Of a DNA stretch of 38,053 nt, positions 19,071 to 28,817 are shown piece by piece; positions within the stretch are counted from its first letter, which is position 1, and each line of letters starts with the position of its first letter. A model generated the notes under the pieces. It saw only the letters and a program-made list of their open reading frames with translations. It was not told the DNA's origin and searched no databases. Source of the stretch: an uncultured Planctomycetaceae bacterium (lineage in GTDB: Bacteria; Planctomycetota; Planctomycetia; Gemmatales; Gemmataceae); contig CAIWHS010000046.1 of assembly GCA_903912515.1 (NCBI GenBank), positions 1-38,053 of the forward strand, given 5' to 3'. A program made the position numbers and the translations under genes.

Positions 19071-19688
19071 ATGCATCGCTTCATGAGCGGACGCCTTTTG
19101 CTGGTCTTGGGAGCAGGGTTGCTCACTTTCGCCCAAATTCATGCCGGGGAAAATGACAAGGAATCAGAAAAGGCTGGCAAGCCACCTGCCAAATCATCAT
19201 TTTTTTCTATGCCAACCATGCCTTGGTCTAAAGCTAAAGCCAGCGAAGAAGACCACAAGGATGGCGAGCCAGCTAACCGTAAACCTGGTAAAAGTCGCGA
19301 CTCCGATATGGACGCCTACGAAAAACTTGAAATCAGTGCCACCGATCGCAAAGCTGCGCTTCAGGAACAGTCCGACCTTCGACTGCGTGAAGAACAAGAC
19401 TATTTCCGTCGCTTGGAAGTCTGCGATCGATTGATGCAAGAAGCTTTGCGTAACGGCGATATCGAGACACTGCGCAAAATCGAGCAACAACAAGACAAAA
19501 TTCAAGAAATATACAACGGACGCACAGCTTTCATCCGTTTACCCGAAGGCTCTCGCCGCGATCTGGCAATCCTGCAGGACAAGCTTCCTGCACAAAAGAC
19601 TGCCGCCGCCGGCAATCTGCTTAAAAATCCGGCCAATTCACCCAAAGATGCCAAGACCCAAACTGCCAGCCTGCGCGAGGGTCGCTAA
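19071..19688 (+). CDS. Secreted charged/coiled-coil hypothetical protein
   Basis: ATG at 19071: MHRFMSGRLLLVLGAGLLTFAQIHAGENDKESEKAGK signal peptide, then a Lys/Glu-rich helical region. Confidence 0.75.
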   Translation: MHRFMSGRLLLVLGAGLLTFAQIHAGENDKESEKAGKPPAKSSFFSMPTMPWSKAKASEEDHKDGEPANRKPGKSRDSDMDAYEKLEISATDRKAALQEQSDLRLREEQDYFRRLEVCDRLMQEALRNGDIETLRKIEQQQDKIQEIYNGRTAFIRLPEGSRRDLAILQDKLPAQKTAAAGNLLKNPANSPKDAKTQTASLREGR

Positions 19689-19689
19689 A

Positions 19690-19998
19690 ATGGATAATTC
19701 ACCCAAGCAATCCATCGCCTGCTTTTGGACAATTGCCCTCGCGGTCTGCTGCCTGCAAGGCTGCGTCCCCATGCAGCTTTGCTCAACTAAACAAAATGGC
19801 AAATCTGCAAAAGGCGACTGCTGCGAATCCTGCCAAAAACAAAAAATTGGCAATGCGGCGGCCCAGAAAATGTACGCCCCGGCACCTTCGGTCTCCTTGG
19901 ATCGCAAGGTGATGCCTGATCAGGTCACGGCCGACAATTACCAAAAACTTCTCAAAAACCTTGAAGAAGAAGTGGGACAGGGCACGGGAAACCCTTAA
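19690..19998 (+). CDS. Cys-rich predicted lipoprotein
   Basis: MDNSPKQSIACFWTIALAVCCLQGCVPMQLC: lipobox-like LQGC, followed by GDCCESCQKQK. Starts 1 nt after the upstream stop. Confidence 0.65.
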   Translation: MDNSPKQSIACFWTIALAVCCLQGCVPMQLCSTKQNGKSAKGDCCESCQKQKIGNAAAQKMYAPAPSVSLDRKVMPDQVTADNYQKLLKNLEEEVGQGTGNP

Positions 19999-20777
19999 AG
20001 GCTCGTTTTGCCCAAGCCTTCCTGGTAATCGATAACCCATCTGGGCACGCTTTCAGCGTTAACCCGGATGGGTCTTTTTTCACCCAAAATCAATCCCAAA
20101 TACATCAATAATCGCCCCATTTCCAAACCGGCTATCTCACATCCATCAAAAATCTTCATCCCTAACCCAGCCCTAAAATAAACGGGAAAAGAGTCTTCCC
20201 CTATCACCGGCATCACCTTCGCCCCCCTCTTGGCAAGGCCCAACCGAAGATTTTCGCGCCCACACGGAATTACCACCATGGTAGGATCAGCTCGATCCAA
20301 AATAGGCTCGCCCCTGTGGTCCGAAAAAACCACCCAAGGCAACCACACCTTCCGTCCAAGAGATGATATTTCCACACCGCACAGATAAATATTCAGCCCC
20401 AAACCCGACAAAACCAGCCAGCTACACACGAATGCACCAACAACAGAAACCAAAATCCCCAATCCAAAAATCAATGGACTAATGGCAACACCCAATTGAA
20501 TTAATCCGGCCAAAAGCAGCACAACAACCATCCAAACCAGCAAAGAAAACAGTACCCAGAGCGGCCAAAAGCTGAACCACCGCGACGCTGCCCTCAATCG
20601 TGTGGGACCGGCCGCAAGAACCTTTTCAGGGTCTTCCAGCAAAGTTGTGATCGCCTTTAACCGCATGGGATCGCGTTGCAATAGGCTGTCCATCCGCCGA
20701 AAAATCCAGCGAAAGGCCACAAAAAGATAGTAAACAAGATGGATTTCCAATGAAAAACGCCACCACAAATAGACCAT
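19995..20777 (-). CDS. Integral membrane hypothetical protein
   Basis: ATG at 20777 (TTG possible at 20786). TM segments WPLWVLFSLLVWMVVVLLLAGLIQLGVAI and IFGLGILVSVVGAFVCSWLVLSGLGLNIYL. Confidence 0.7.
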   Translation of the reverse strand: MVYLWWRFSLEIHLVYYLFVAFRWIFRRMDSLLQRDPMRLKAITTLLEDPEKVLAAGPTRLRAASRWFSFWPLWVLFSLLVWMVVVLLLAGLIQLGVAISPLIFGLGILVSVVGAFVCSWLVLSGLGLNIYLCGVEISSLGRKVWLPWVVFSDHRGEPILDRADPTMVVIPCGRENLRLGLAKRGAKVMPVIGEDSFPVYFRAGLGMKIFDGCEIAGLEMGRLLMYLGLILGEKRPIRVNAESVPRWVIDYQEGLGKTSL

Positions 20778-20790
20778 ATTGCCCAATGCA

Positions 20791-20822
20791 AAAAGGCGTC
20801 CCGTTCAATCGGGACGCCTTTT
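20791..20822 (-). terminator. Intrinsic terminator hairpin downstream of the sigma factor gene
   Basis: AAAAGGCGTCCCG-TTCAAT-CGGGACGCCTTTT, a perfect 13-bp stem with T-run. Confidence 0.9.
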
Positions 20823-20859
20823 AAAGGTTTTATATCAAGGGTGTCATTTCACGCCAAAA

Positions 20860-22485
20860 TCACATGGTGTCCATTTCGGCAAACTCTGCCAATCGTTGGC
20901 TGCGAACTGGTTGGCGCAGTTTCAAAAGACCACGAGCCTCAATTTGCCGGATGCGCTCACGGGTGATCCCGTAAGCTCGCGCAACTTCTTCAAGTGTGCG
21001 AGGCTGACCGTCTTTCAGGCCAAAGCGCAACTCGATCACTTCGCGTTCGCGGGGTGTGAGCGATCGCAACACCTCAGAGATACGATCGCGCAACAAGTGC
21101 TGGTCAACAGCATGGCCAGGATTGACAGCCGAACGGTCATCCAAGAAGTCTTCCAGAGCGCGCTCGCCATCGCCACCAAGAGGCTCATGTAGTGACACAG
21201 GGTGACGCGAAACAATTCGCAAAGACTGGGTTTCTTCAGCACTCACGCCCAGAATCGCTGCAATCTCTTCCACCGAGGGCTCACGCCCCTCTTTGGCAGC
21301 AAGCTCCGCACGCACTCGCTCAACGGCAGCCAAAGTTCCAACCTGATGGCACGGAACCCGAATCGTCCGGGCATGGTCGGCCAATGCACGGGTGATGCCC
21401 TGACGAATCCACCAAGTGGCGTAAGTGCCAAACTTGTAACCCAAACGGTGTTCGTACTTGTCAACCGCGCGCATCAAACCGCGGTTGCCTTCCTGAATCA
21501 GATCGGAGAATGGAAGGCCCCGGCTGCGGTAGCGCTTGGCGATGGAAACAACCAACCGCAAGTTACCCTCCGCCAATTCGCGACGAGCCTTTTGGTACTC
21601 GCCACGGCGTTGCAAAATAATCTTTGCCAATCGGGATGCATGCTCCGGCAGCAAACGCAAATCCAGGGCCAATTCCTTCAACTCGCGTGCAGCACGGGCG
21701 CGAGCATCTTTTTCTGCGGTGGACCGGCCATTACCCTCACCAATTTTGCTCAGCTCGCCCATCACGCGAGTCTTGGCCCGCATTTCGTCTGACCAGCGGT
21801 CAAGAAGATCAATACGGGGAGAAAACTCCTCAATCAACTTCACTGCCTTGCGCAGGCGGCGCCCAAGGGCCCGCATCATCCGGTTCACCAGCAGAGTGCT
21901 GCCACCGCGCTGAAGTGTTTGAAAGTCCAAGTCAGCAGCAGCAATCAAGCTTTTCAAGGTCTTGATGTTGTGCGGCAGGCGAGCCAAGATTTTTTCGCGG
22001 TTCAGTCCTAGCGTGGTCACCACATCGATACTTGGATCAATTGGGGTTTGACCGGCCAAAACTTTTTCAAAATGCTCGATAACCCGGCCGATTGTACGCC
22101 AAGAAAATAGTGTGGAACGACGATAACGGCCCCGGCGATATTCCAGACGACTGGCTAATGCCAATTCCTGGTCCCGGGTCAGCAACGGAATGGCACCCAT
22201 TTGCCGCAAGTAAAGGCCCAGCGCATCATCCGCGCCGTTCGATTCATCCTCAGCCTGCTCCGCTAAAGGCGAAACATCATTGATCGCATTTTCGTCTGGA
22301 AGCGGGAGGTCTGACAAATCGCTCCCTCGAGAGAACGACTCCTCCCAGCCACCCACAGCGTCGGAATCTCGCAGATCCGTCCGATTCATGGCTGAGGCCT
22401 CCTCCTCCAACGACCAATCCCTCGATCCGTTGGAGATTTCCATCCCTGCACCCATTTCAAAATTCTCTCGGGCCATTCCGTGCAC
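20860..22485 (-). CDS. RNA polymerase sigma-70 family factor (RpoD-like)
   Basis: DALGLYLRQMGAIPLLTRDQE (1.2), GLPFSDLIQEGNRGLMRAVDKYEHRLGYKFGTYATWWIRQGITRAL (2), LTPREREVIELRFGLKDGQPRTLEEVARAYGITRERIRQIEARGLLKLR (4.2). Confidence 0.95.
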   Translation of the reverse strand: MHGMARENFEMGAGMEISNGSRDWSLEEEASAMNRTDLRDSDAVGGWEESFSRGSDLSDLPLPDENAINDVSPLAEQAEDESNGADDALGLYLRQMGAIPLLTRDQELALASRLEYRRGRYRRSTLFSWRTIGRVIEHFEKVLAGQTPIDPSIDVVTTLGLNREKILARLPHNIKTLKSLIAAADLDFQTLQRGGSTLLVNRMMRALGRRLRKAVKLIEEFSPRIDLLDRWSDEMRAKTRVMGELSKIGEGNGRSTAEKDARARAARELKELALDLRLLPEHASRLAKIILQRRGEYQKARRELAEGNLRLVVSIAKRYRSRGLPFSDLIQEGNRGLMRAVDKYEHRLGYKFGTYATWWIRQGITRALADHARTIRVPCHQVGTLAAVERVRAELAAKEGREPSVEEIAAILGVSAEETQSLRIVSRHPVSLHEPLGGDGERALEDFLDDRSAVNPGHAVDQHLLRDRISEVLRSLTPREREVIELRFGLKDGQPRTLEEVARAYGITRERIRQIEARGLLKLRQPVRSQRLAEFAEMDTM

Positions 22486-22895
22486 CTTTGCTCCCAGCTT
22501 TCGTTAGTCCAGGAATTCGCCACTTCCACCGCCTGAAGTGATTGGCGAAATTTCCTTCTTAAGTGTTCCCGCAAGCGGAAAACCACGACTCCGAAAAAGC
22601 CTCAGTAATTCCATATAACCCGGGAGAGCCGGCTCAAAAAAAATGAAGGCTTTTTTTACAAACCCAACATTCTTCAGCTAGGCCATGCCGTTAAGATCCG
22701 CAATTTGAACATTGCGCAAACAACCCGCTCTCCTCAATCTTCCGATGGAATCATTATAGGCATAACACGGATATCGTCATCTGCCTTAAAGCAAAAAAAA
22801 GGATGATTTCTTCTAAAGTTTTATTTTCCCAATGCTGCCAAACAACCAACACCAATCAAGACATAATCAATAATCATCTGGTTTTAACCTAAAAT

Positions 22896-24629
22896 TCAAC
22901 CGCCATCCTGCCCTGCTTTTTCCTCATCCTTTTGGCTAGCTCGGGTACCACCACTGGAAAATAACCGCGCATCCACTCTTTGGGCCTTGGTTAAATCAAT
23001 CCCACCACTTAAATCCACTGTCATCTTGTGATCTGTCGTCAACCGCAGTGGTAAACGAACCACAAATCTGCTTCCACGGCCAAGCTCGCTCTTTAAAGTA
23101 ATATCACCACCCATCAAGTGACACAGTTCCCTCACAATTGAAAGGCCTAATCCGGTTCCTGCATGTTCTCGGGTCAATGGATTGCCGCCCTGACGGAATT
23201 TTTCAAAGACCAACTCCTGTTCCTCTTCCGCTATTCCCACACCCGTGTCGCTCACTTCCACCACCAATTTGCCTTCATGAACCCTCGCATCCAAAGAAAC
23301 AGTCCCTCCCCTTGGTGTAAATTTGATAGCATTAGATAGCAAATTCTGCAGTACCTGCTGCAATTTCACCGGATCCTGACGGGCTACGGGCATTCCTTCA
23401 GGCCAATCGCCTTCCAATTCTATCTGCTTGTTCTCCGCCATTGGCCGAAACATCGACAAAACCCCGTCCAAGATGTCCTGCGGATTGAAGTCACTCGGCC
23501 CCAGTTCCATCTTCCCGGATTCAATTTTCGCAAGATCCAAAATATCCTGAACCATTTCCAGCAAACCTTGGCCACTCACCTTGATATTGCTGGTCCAGCG
23601 CTCTTGTTTGTCAGTCAACCCGCCTGTTGATAATAAAACATCAGAAAATCCCAAAATGGCATTCAGCGGAGTGCGCAACTCGTGGCTGATGGTGGCCAAA
23701 AAACTGTCCTTCAGGCGGTTGCTTTCGTAAAGGGCAAGGTTTGCCTGCGCCAATTCATCCACCTTCGAGTCCAGATCAGTGTTGGCCCGCTTCAATTTGT
23801 CCTGCATCGAAACCAGTGACCGAAGCATCCGGTTGAAAGCATGGCTTAAATTCTCAAATTCGTCACCCGTCTGAATTTCACTTCGAACATTCAATTGACC
23901 GGCTGCAATCGCGTCACTCACCTCCTTCAGGTGCTTGACTGGCTTCACAATCACATAACGCACAATCAAGTACGATCCCGCCATGATCATCAAGGCTGTT
24001 GCCAGCGCGGTGCTGATCAAAATCGCCCGGTTGAAATGCACCTGACTCTCCAGCGATTCTGTGGGAACCTTCAATTCAACCTTCACCAATGCCAGCAAAT
24101 CGCCAATAACAAGGTCCGGCCGTGTTTTCCTGTGGCAATTCAGACAGGTTTCCCCGCTGCGAACGGCTCCAAAATAAATATTTGTAGACCTTGAAAGGTT
24201 TAAATAATTCTCCTCGTTCATTTCCGGATTGGATAGAAACGCGCCCAATCGCTCACGGCTCAATTCATCCCCGGGACTGTTTTGTTCCCGTGACGATCCG
24301 GGAACAATCACGCGCTGCTTGTAGCCCCGCAAACCTTCGGGCCAATGCTTCTCAAGCTGATCCCGCATCGACTCAACCAATGCCTGATTGGCTTTGTCAG
24401 CGGTTTCGTTCTCGGCCCTGCAAGATGTGCTGAGCTTCTCTTCCACTACCTGCAAAACCAAAAGCCGGCAGATGCTGGGAACCTGCTCATATGCCAAATA
24501 TTCGGTCTGTGAGGCGTATAGCCAAAAACTGCCGGTCACCAAAAGCAAGATGAATCCACCCAGCAAAAACCGGCATTTCCTCTCCAGGCTGTTTTCACCC
24601 AAAAGCCGCTTGAATCCCCGGTAAGACAT
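22896..24629 (-). CDS. Membrane sensor histidine kinase with Tll0287-like (DUF3365) c-heme domain, HAMP, HisKA, HATPase
   Basis: ATG at 24629. TM FLLGGFILLLVTGSFWLY, heme motif CLNCH (nt 24132-24146), TM/HAMP, ATISHELRTPLNAILGFSDVL, NLLSNAIKFTPRGG, VSDTGVGI, GTGLGLSIVRELCHLMGGDI. Confidence 0.92.
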   Translation of the reverse strand: MSYRGFKRLLGENSLERKCRFLLGGFILLLVTGSFWLYASQTEYLAYEQVPSICRLLVLQVVEEKLSTSCRAENETADKANQALVESMRDQLEKHWPEGLRGYKQRVIVPGSSREQNSPGDELSRERLGAFLSNPEMNEENYLNLSRSTNIYFGAVRSGETCLNCHRKTRPDLVIGDLLALVKVELKVPTESLESQVHFNRAILISTALATALMIMAGSYLIVRYVIVKPVKHLKEVSDAIAAGQLNVRSEIQTGDEFENLSHAFNRMLRSLVSMQDKLKRANTDLDSKVDELAQANLALYESNRLKDSFLATISHELRTPLNAILGFSDVLLSTGGLTDKQERWTSNIKVSGQGLLEMVQDILDLAKIESGKMELGPSDFNPQDILDGVLSMFRPMAENKQIELEGDWPEGMPVARQDPVKLQQVLQNLLSNAIKFTPRGGTVSLDARVHEGKLVVEVSDTGVGIAEEEQELVFEKFRQGGNPLTREHAGTGLGLSIVRELCHLMGGDITLKSELGRGSRFVVRLPLRLTTDHKMTVDLSGGIDLTKAQRVDARLFSSGGTRASQKDEEKAGQDGG

Positions 24630-25585
24630 TAGGCGGGCCCCCTCCGCTGCCTGACTGGTTTTGCCCCTGCATCCTTGGGAGCCTTCTGGCAAACCGGGCA
24701 AAAATGACTTGATCGCCCCGCAACAACAAACCTTTTAACCAAGATTCCGCACCTAAAACAGGCCTCCCCTTCGCGCCCGTAAATGAGCAGGCTATTTTGG
24801 TGGCCTCCGTTCAAATTCTCGCCACCAACATAATCGCGAATGGTTGAGCCCCGGTTTTCAATCGCCTTCCGCATCACACTATCAGCCATTTCAAGCAATT
24901 TGGCCCCCTCGGCCTCATTAAAACTCGATGCCATTCTGCACGGATGAATACCCGCAGCATGTAAGCTTTCATCAGCGTAAATGTTTCCAACACCTGAAAT
25001 GACAGACTGGTCCAAAAGCACAGCCTTAATCAGCCGTTTGGTGCCCGACAATGCCCCAAGCCACCCATCAAGTGGGCAGTCCCAAGGCTCTGGCCCTAAC
25101 CGATGCTTGGCAAAAAACAAATCTACTTCGGCAGAATCCTTCGCATACGCCATCCCCCCAAACCGCCTGATATCCCTAAATCTCAGCTCGCCCGCCTCAA
25201 AATCCCGTCTCAAACCTTCATTCAGCCCGTTTGCTTTTTTCCCCGAAGAAACCAAACCGAACCGCAGGTGAACATGATCCTTGGGAAGCTCATATTCCTT
25301 TCCACGACGCACAAAGGTTAACTGCCCGGTCATTCCCAAATGAGCAATTAAGGCTGACCCACCAGTCCAATCCCAACCTGCCCCCCGTTCTGCCAGGTGC
25401 AGGACAAGCCACTTGGCACGCCGACTCACTTTGGTAAAAATCAGCCCTTCCAAAGCCCGGTCCCACGAATTGGTCCAAGGTAAACGCATTTTTTTCCCAC
25501 TCCACCACACTTCCGTGATGGACTTACCCAAAATCAGGGGCTGAAGATCCCTGGCAACCGTCTCAACTTCGGGCAATTCGGGCAT
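24629..25585 (-). CDS. mutM: Formamidopyrimidine-DNA glycosylase
   Basis: MPELPEVETVARDL start at 25585, SGVGNIYADESLHAAGIHP, zinc finger CFRCGILVKRFVVAGRSSHFCPVCQ. Confidence 0.96.
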   Translation of the reverse strand: MPELPEVETVARDLQPLILGKSITEVWWSGKKMRLPWTNSWDRALEGLIFTKVSRRAKWLVLHLAERGAGWDWTGGSALIAHLGMTGQLTFVRRGKEYELPKDHVHLRFGLVSSGKKANGLNEGLRRDFEAGELRFRDIRRFGGMAYAKDSAEVDLFFAKHRLGPEPWDCPLDGWLGALSGTKRLIKAVLLDQSVISGVGNIYADESLHAAGIHPCRMASSFNEAEGAKLLEMADSVMRKAIENRGSTIRDYVGGENLNGGHQNSLLIYGREGEACFRCGILVKRFVVAGRSSHFCPVCQKAPKDAGAKPVRQRRGPA

Positions 25586-25851
25586 AAAATCCCGGTCTCC
25601 GCTACCGAAAAAAATTTGGCTTAAGCCGAAAAAGGCCCCTAACTTGAGGTCCCCATTTCTCTGCTTCCTTGACCACCCCACTCCGTCAATCTACGGTAAA
25701 CTAGGCAATGAATGTATTCTCCCCAAGGTCAGCCCGAAGATTATCAGGCTTTCTGGGGGAAATTGGATTGGGTTTGGCTAAACCCTTCCTACCATGTTCA
25801 TGAATGGCTTTTCCCATTTGGGTTCGATCAGGTTTGAGTGGAAATTTCCCA

Positions 25852-27078
25852 ATGTCCAAGGCTGTCGCTTCTGTTCCCGACAAGTCAGGCCGATATGGAG
25901 ACTTCGGGGGCAGATATGTCCCCGAAACGCTGGTCGCAGCTCTCGACCAGCTAGAGGCTGCCTACGAGGATGCGATTAAAGATCCTGAGTTCCATAAAAC
26001 CTTCGATCACTACCTCAAGCACTTTGTTGGTCGCCCCACTGCCCTCCATTTCGCCCAAAGGCTAACGGAATTGGCCGGCGGGGCAAAAATCTACCTCAAG
26101 CGCGAAGACCTGAACCACACAGGGGCCCACAAAATAAACACCGCCCTTGGCCAAGCCCTTCTGGCCAAACGCATGGGAAAAACCCGCATCATTGCCGAAA
26201 CTGGAGCGGGCCAGCACGGTGTCGCCAGTGCCACCGCATGTGCCCTCTTGGGCCTCCCGTGCACGGTTTTCATGGGGGAGGAAGATGTCCGCCGCCAAAA
26301 ACTGAATGTTTTTAAAATGAGGGCCATGGGCACCGTTGTTCAACCAGTCACCACTGGAAGCCGAACTTTGAGAGATGCCGTCAACGAGGCCATGCGCAAC
26401 TGGATGGGAACCGTCCAAAACACCCACTACATTCTGGGAAGCGTCGTGGGACCACACCCCTTCCCGCGCATAGTCCGCGATTTTCAATCGGTCATCGGTA
26501 GCGAAACCCGTCAGCAATGCCTCGAACTTTTGGGCAGACTGCCCGATACCGTCATCGCCTGCGTGGGTGGTGGCAGTAACGCCGCTGGCATGTTCTATCC
26601 CTTTGTCGAAGACTCCTCCGTCCAATTGGTGGGTGTCGAAGCGGGTGGCAGGGGGCCATCCAGTGGCAACCACGCCTCAACCCTCAGTTTCGGAAAACCC
26701 GGAGTCCTACACGGCACCTTCAGCTACGTCCTCCAAGACAGCGATGGACAAACCGCCGATGTCCACTCCATCTCGGCTGGCCTCGATTACCCAGGAGTTG
26801 GCCCCGAGCACAGTTATTGGAAAGAAACCGGCCGTGTCACCTACACCGCTTGCGAGGATGGGGCCGCCCTCGAGGGCTTCAACATTTGCTCACGCTTGGA
26901 GGGAATCCTCCCGGCACTCGAAACGTCCCACGCGGTGGTCGAAGCTTTGCGCTTGGCTAAACAAATGCCAAAGGACAAAATTCTGGTTATCTGCTTTTCA
27001 GGCCGTGGCGACAAAGATTGCTACGAGGTCGCCCGCCTTTTGGGACTTGATTTGGAAGGGGACTCAACCCACTCATGA
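25852..27078 (+). CDS. trpB: Tryptophan synthase beta chain
   Basis: [82 protein letters not shown] at 25852. Confidence 0.97.
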   Translation: MSKAVASVPDKSGRYGDFGGRYVPETLVAALDQLEAAYEDAIKDPEFHKTFDHYLKHFVGRPTALHFAQRLTELAGGAKIYLKREDLNHTGAHKINTALGQALLAKRMGKTRIIAETGAGQHGVASATACALLGLPCTVFMGEEDVRRQKLNVFKMRAMGTVVQPVTTGSRTLRDAVNEAMRNWMGTVQNTHYILGSVVGPHPFPRIVRDFQSVIGSETRQQCLELLGRLPDTVIACVGGGSNAAGMFYPFVEDSSVQLVGVEAGGRGPSSGNHASTLSFGKPGVLHGTFSYVLQDSDGQTADVHSISAGLDYPGVGPEHSYWKETGRVTYTACEDGAALEGFNICSRLEGILPALETSHAVVEALRLAKQMPKDKILVICFSGRGDKDCYEVARLLGLDLEGDSTHS

Positions 27079-27905
27079 CACCGCTCGAATCCACCTTCGC
27101 AAACCTTAAGGCCGCCAAGCGCAAAGCGTTCATCCCATTCCTCAGTCTGGGTGACCCAAGTCTTGATGCCACCCGAATCTTCTTGGGCGAACTCGCTGAG
27201 GCAGGAGCCACTGCGATTGAATTAGGTTTTCCCTATTCAGACCCAATCGCCGATGGGGCGGTCATTCAGGCCAGCTACACAAGGGCCATGGCTAACAAAA
27301 ATAGCATGGCCGATTGGCTCCAATTTGCTTCCGGTCTGGGCAACGATTCCAAAATCTCCACAGTTCCTAGGCTGGCAATGCTCAGCTACAGCCTGATTCA
27401 CCCCCAAGGCCTTCAAAATTTCGTCAACAAGGTTAAAATCGCCGGTATTGTCGGCCTCATAGTTCCTGACCTCCCGGTGGATGAATCCACCCACCTCCTC
27501 CAAAGCTGCAAGCAGGCCGGCCTCGATCTGATTCAGCTAGTTACTCCCACCACTCCCCGGGAACGCGCAAAACGCATCCTCGATTCTAGTTCCGGCTTCG
27601 TCTACTGCGTTAGTGTTGCCGGCATCACAGGCGAAAGGCGCGAACTTCCCCAAGAATTACTCGGGCAGTTGGATTGGCTCAGAAGCCAAACCGCCCTGCC
27701 CCTTTGTGTTGGTTTCGGAATCAGCAGACCTGATCAGGTTGAAATGCTGCGAAACCATTGCGATGGTGTCATTGTCGGCAGCGCCTTGGTTCGCCTCTGT
27801 GAAAATGCTGGAAACCAACCCGGCAAACAACCCATAACCGAGGTTGTCAAGAATATTGGCACTCTGGCACGCTCAATGGTGGCTGCACTCAACCCCGCAG
27901 GCTAA
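27075..27905 (+). CDS. trpA: Tryptophan synthase alpha chain
   Basis: [77 protein letters not shown] overlap with trpB. Confidence 0.96.
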   Translation: MTPLESTFANLKAAKRKAFIPFLSLGDPSLDATRIFLGELAEAGATAIELGFPYSDPIADGAVIQASYTRAMANKNSMADWLQFASGLGNDSKISTVPRLAMLSYSLIHPQGLQNFVNKVKIAGIVGLIVPDLPVDESTHLLQSCKQAGLDLIQLVTPTTPRERAKRILDSSSGFVYCVSVAGITGERRELPQELLGQLDWLRSQTALPLCVGFGISRPDQVEMLRNHCDGVIVGSALVRLCENAGNQPGKQPITEVVKNIGTLARSMVAALNPAG

Positions 27906-27911
27906 ATACTC

Positions 27912-28688
27912 ATGCCCGGCGGCAAAAACAGATATTTCAGGCGCCCCGAAAAGCCTGCAAAATCCCAGCCAGTTGCATTACCACGGATTGAGCGAGAGAT
28001 GGGTGTGCCCATCCCGGGTGAAATCCTTCCCCAAGACCAATGGGTTCAAACAGCGCTAAAAAAGCTTCCAGAATCAGGGCACCTTCCCATTCACGACATT
28101 TTTGGCCGCAAGGCCCCATTGGTGGTCGATCTGGGTTGTGGCAATGGCCGGTTTGCCTTGGGCAGCGCCTGGTCTCGCAAGCAAATGGACCATTTGGCCG
28201 CAGACATCCTCCCGGTGGTAATCCGCTACGCCACACGAAGGGGTAACCAGCGTGGGCTTTCCAATTTGCGCTTTCTGGTATGTGATGCCAGTAAATTGGT
28301 CAGCGATTTACTACCCCCAGGTTCCACGGCTGAAATCCATTGCTACCACCCTCAGCCATACGATGATCCGCGTATGCGCGGCCAAAGACTGATCACCCCG
28401 ACTTTTCTCGCCCAATGCGTGCGCGCCTTGGAACCAGGCGGGCAGTTCTTTGTCCAAACAGACCATGCCGGTTACTGGTCTGTCATTCGCGAAATGGTGG
28501 CTCGATTCTTTGATTTCAACGAACGAATCGGCCGCTGGAACGATTCCCCCAAGGGCCGAACCAGACGGGAAATCCATTCACTAAAAAAGAGAATGCCCAT
28601 CTACCGCGGTCAGGGAATTGTTTCCGCACAAATGACCGCCGAAAAAGCAGCGGACCTGGCAAAGGTTATCGAAGCTTCAGAAATTTGA
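27912..28688 (+). CDS. TrmB-like SAM-dependent (tRNA guanine-N7) methyltransferase family protein
   Basis: LVVDLGCGNGRFALGSA, NLRFLVCDASKLV, CYHPQPYDDPRMRGQRLITPTFLAQCVRALEPGGQFFVQTDHAGY. TrmB layout but an altered FPDPWPKKRH motif. Confidence 0.75.
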   Translation: MPGGKNRYFRRPEKPAKSQPVALPRIEREMGVPIPGEILPQDQWVQTALKKLPESGHLPIHDIFGRKAPLVVDLGCGNGRFALGSAWSRKQMDHLAADILPVVIRYATRRGNQRGLSNLRFLVCDASKLVSDLLPPGSTAEIHCYHPQPYDDPRMRGQRLITPTFLAQCVRALEPGGQFFVQTDHAGYWSVIREMVARFFDFNERIGRWNDSPKGRTRREIHSLKKRMPIYRGQGIVSAQMTAEKAADLAKVIEASEI

Positions 28689-28730
28689 TAAGTGTTCGAA
28701 AATGCGCAGGTTAATCGCAGATTGAAATAA

Positions 28731-28795
28731 ATCGGGACAGCGGCTCCCAGCGCAACATGGTCCCCGACGCGAGTTCCATGCGCCGCTGTCCCGAT
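28731..28795. repeat. Long intergenic inverted repeat / structured hairpin
   Basis: ATCGGGACAGCGGC (28731-28744) and GCCGCTGTCCCGAT (28782-28795) are a perfect 14-bp stem. Inner CATGG (28756-28760)/CCATG (28776-28780). Confidence 0.85.
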
Positions 28796-28817
28796 TGTTC
28801 TGTGGCGCACTTTCATT

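Noticed and set aside
21202-21792. 196-aa plus ORF over the sigma factor gene
   Set aside because: Antisense to conserved sigma-70 regions; no independent support.
22640-22665. AAAAAAAATGAAGGCTTTTTTT hairpin-like run upstream of the sigma gene
   Set aside because: A/T-only pairing is weak and expected in an AT-rich spacer; no convincing terminator or regulator.
26062-26673. 203-aa minus ORF and the 180-aa plus ORF 26567-27109 over trpB
   Set aside because: Both overlap unmistakable trpB/trpA coding sequence; shadow ORFs.
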